Shown here: positions 63,363-64,000 of the stretch, piece after piece | How the letters are laid out: every line of letters begins with the position of its first letter | Position numbering within the stretch: position 1 is the stretch's first letter | Assembly: GCA_050740315.1 (NCBI GenBank) | Contig: JBOIDC010000008.1 | Coordinates: forward strand, 5,647 to 69,646 | Length of the DNA stretch: 64,000 bases | Reading direction: 5' to 3' | Origin: JACCYU01 sp050740315 | GTDB taxonomy: Bacteria; Pseudomonadota; Gammaproteobacteria; JACCYU01 | The notes under the pieces: generated by a model | What the model was told of the DNA's origin: nothing | Databases searched by the model: none | What the model saw: the letters and a program-made list of their open reading frames with translations, nothing else | Made by a program: the position numbers and the translations under genes

Positions 63363-64000
63363 ATGCGCATCAAGAAAATGATCGACCTCGACCTCGCGGG
63401 GCAGAGGGTGCTGATTCGCGCCGACCTGAACGTGCCGATAAAGAATGGCCGCGTGACCAGCGACGCGCGTATTCGCGCGTCGGTGCCGACCATCGAGCAC
63501 GCGCTGAAAGCCGGCGCCAGTGTGATGCTTATGTCGCACCTGGGTCGGCCCGAGGAAGGCCGGTTCGATGCTAAATATTCGCTGGGGCCGGTGGCGGATC
63601 GTCTGACCGAGCTTCTGGGCCGCGAGGTGCTGCTGGTCGGGGACTGGCTGGAGGGCGTGAAATTGAACGGTGGCGAGCTGGTCCTGTGCGAGAATGTGCG
63701 CTTCAATCCGGGCGAGGAGAGTAATGATCCTGATCTGGCCAGGAAGATGGCCGCGCTGTGCGACGTGTTCGTGATGGATGCCTTCGGCACCGCGCATCGC
63801 GCTCAGGCCTCTACCCACGGTGTCGCGCGCCATGCGCCGATCGCCTGTGCCGGACCGCTGCTGGTGGCCGAACTGGATGCGCTGAGCACGGCGCTGGAGC
63901 GGCCGGCGCGACCGCTGGTCGCGATCGTCGGCGGCGCCAAGGTATCGACCAAGCTCACGGTACTGGAGTCGCTTTCGCAAAAAGTCGATCAGCTCATCGT
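63363..64000 (+). CDS. pgk: Phosphoglycerate kinase, 3'-truncated by window edge
   Basis: The first 212 residues of a normally 390-residue glycolytic kinase. DLAGQRVLIRADLNVPIKNGRV, LMSHLGRPEEGRFDAKYSL, LCENVRFNPGEESND, DVFVMDAFGTAHRAQAST and VAIVGGAKVSTKL are conserved. The frame is open to the last base. It follows gap by 85 bases and probably shares its transcript. Confidence 0.97.
   Translation, partial: MRIKKMIDLDLAGQRVLIRADLNVPIKNGRVTSDARIRASVPTIEHALKAGASVMLMSHLGRPEEGRFDAKYSLGPVADRLTELLGREVLLVGDWLEGVKLNGGELVLCENVRFNPGEESNDPDLARKMAALCDVFVMDAFGTAHRAQASTHGVARHAPIACAGPLLVAELDALSTALERPARPLVAIVGGAKVSTKLTVLESLSQKVDQLI

Noticed and set aside
1..64000. Prophage, integrative element or insertion sequence
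   Set aside because: No integrase, transposase, phage structural gene or tRNA attachment site was recognised.

Overview
The window is 64 kb of high-GC bacterial chromosome, almost fully coding. It most resembles a gammaproteobacterium of the Pseudomonas-like or Chromatiales-like kind. From about 24 kb onward the gene order follows blocks I know from Pseudomonas aeruginosa: metW-metX-yggT-proC-yggS | pilT-pilU, then pyrC'-pyrB-pyrR-ruvX-yqgE-tonB-gshB | pilG-pilH-pilI-pilJ-chpA-chpC, then rsmE, metF-ahcY-metK and tkt-gap-pgk. I cannot name a genus. I saw no tRNA, rRNA, transposase, integrase or CRISPR array.

Region 1 (1-9.5 kb) is a glycan-handling locus on the + strand: the 3' end of a GH43-like glycosidase, a secreted aldose 1-epimerase, two tandem Tat-exported sulfatases and a secreted GH2 glycosidase. 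Together they could desulfate and hydrolyse a sulfated polysaccharide in the periplasm or outside the cell.

Region 2 is interleaved with region 1 (5.6-6.5 kb) and follows it (9.5-15.4 kb). It holds an Mrr-type restriction endonuclease and a 1703-residue protein that joins a superfamily 1 helicase, a PD-(D/E)XK nuclease and a GreA/GreB C-terminal-like domain. A small helical protein I do not recognise lies directly downstream. This is the best candidate for an undescribed, probably defensive, system. Base composition here looks less GC-rich than the core genes.

Region 3 (15.4-23.9 kb) is accessory: a secreted protein with three 16-residue repeats, a double ribbon-helix-helix-like protein, a DUF72 protein, a DUF1028 protein, and a small lipid or acyl-modification cluster. 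In that cluster an LPLAT and an Sfp-type phosphopantetheinyl transferase on - are divergent from a cytochrome P450 and a fatty acyl-AMP ligase carrying its own carrier-protein domain on +.

Region 4 (23.9-34.2 kb) is mostly housekeeping: cysQ-nudE-ykgJ-like, an NRDE protein, a cytochrome c/FTR1 iron permease with a strong Fur box, hspQ, terB-like, an HU-like protein, metX/metW, yggT, proC and yggS.

Region 5 (34.5-54.6 kb) is the twitching-motility region: three tandem PilT/PilU-type ATPases and a Pil-Chp chemosensory operon that lacks the methylation enzymes pilK and chpB. Between them on - lies a tightly overlapped pyrimidine operon with a catalytically dead dihydroorotase homologue (PyrC') and an orphan PyrK-like flavoprotein.

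Region 6 (54.6-64 kb) holds rsmE, the activated-methyl-cycle genes metF, ahcY and metK (with a structured metK leader), a thioredoxin-fold protein, and the carbon-metabolism genes tkt, gap and pgk (pgk runs off the end).
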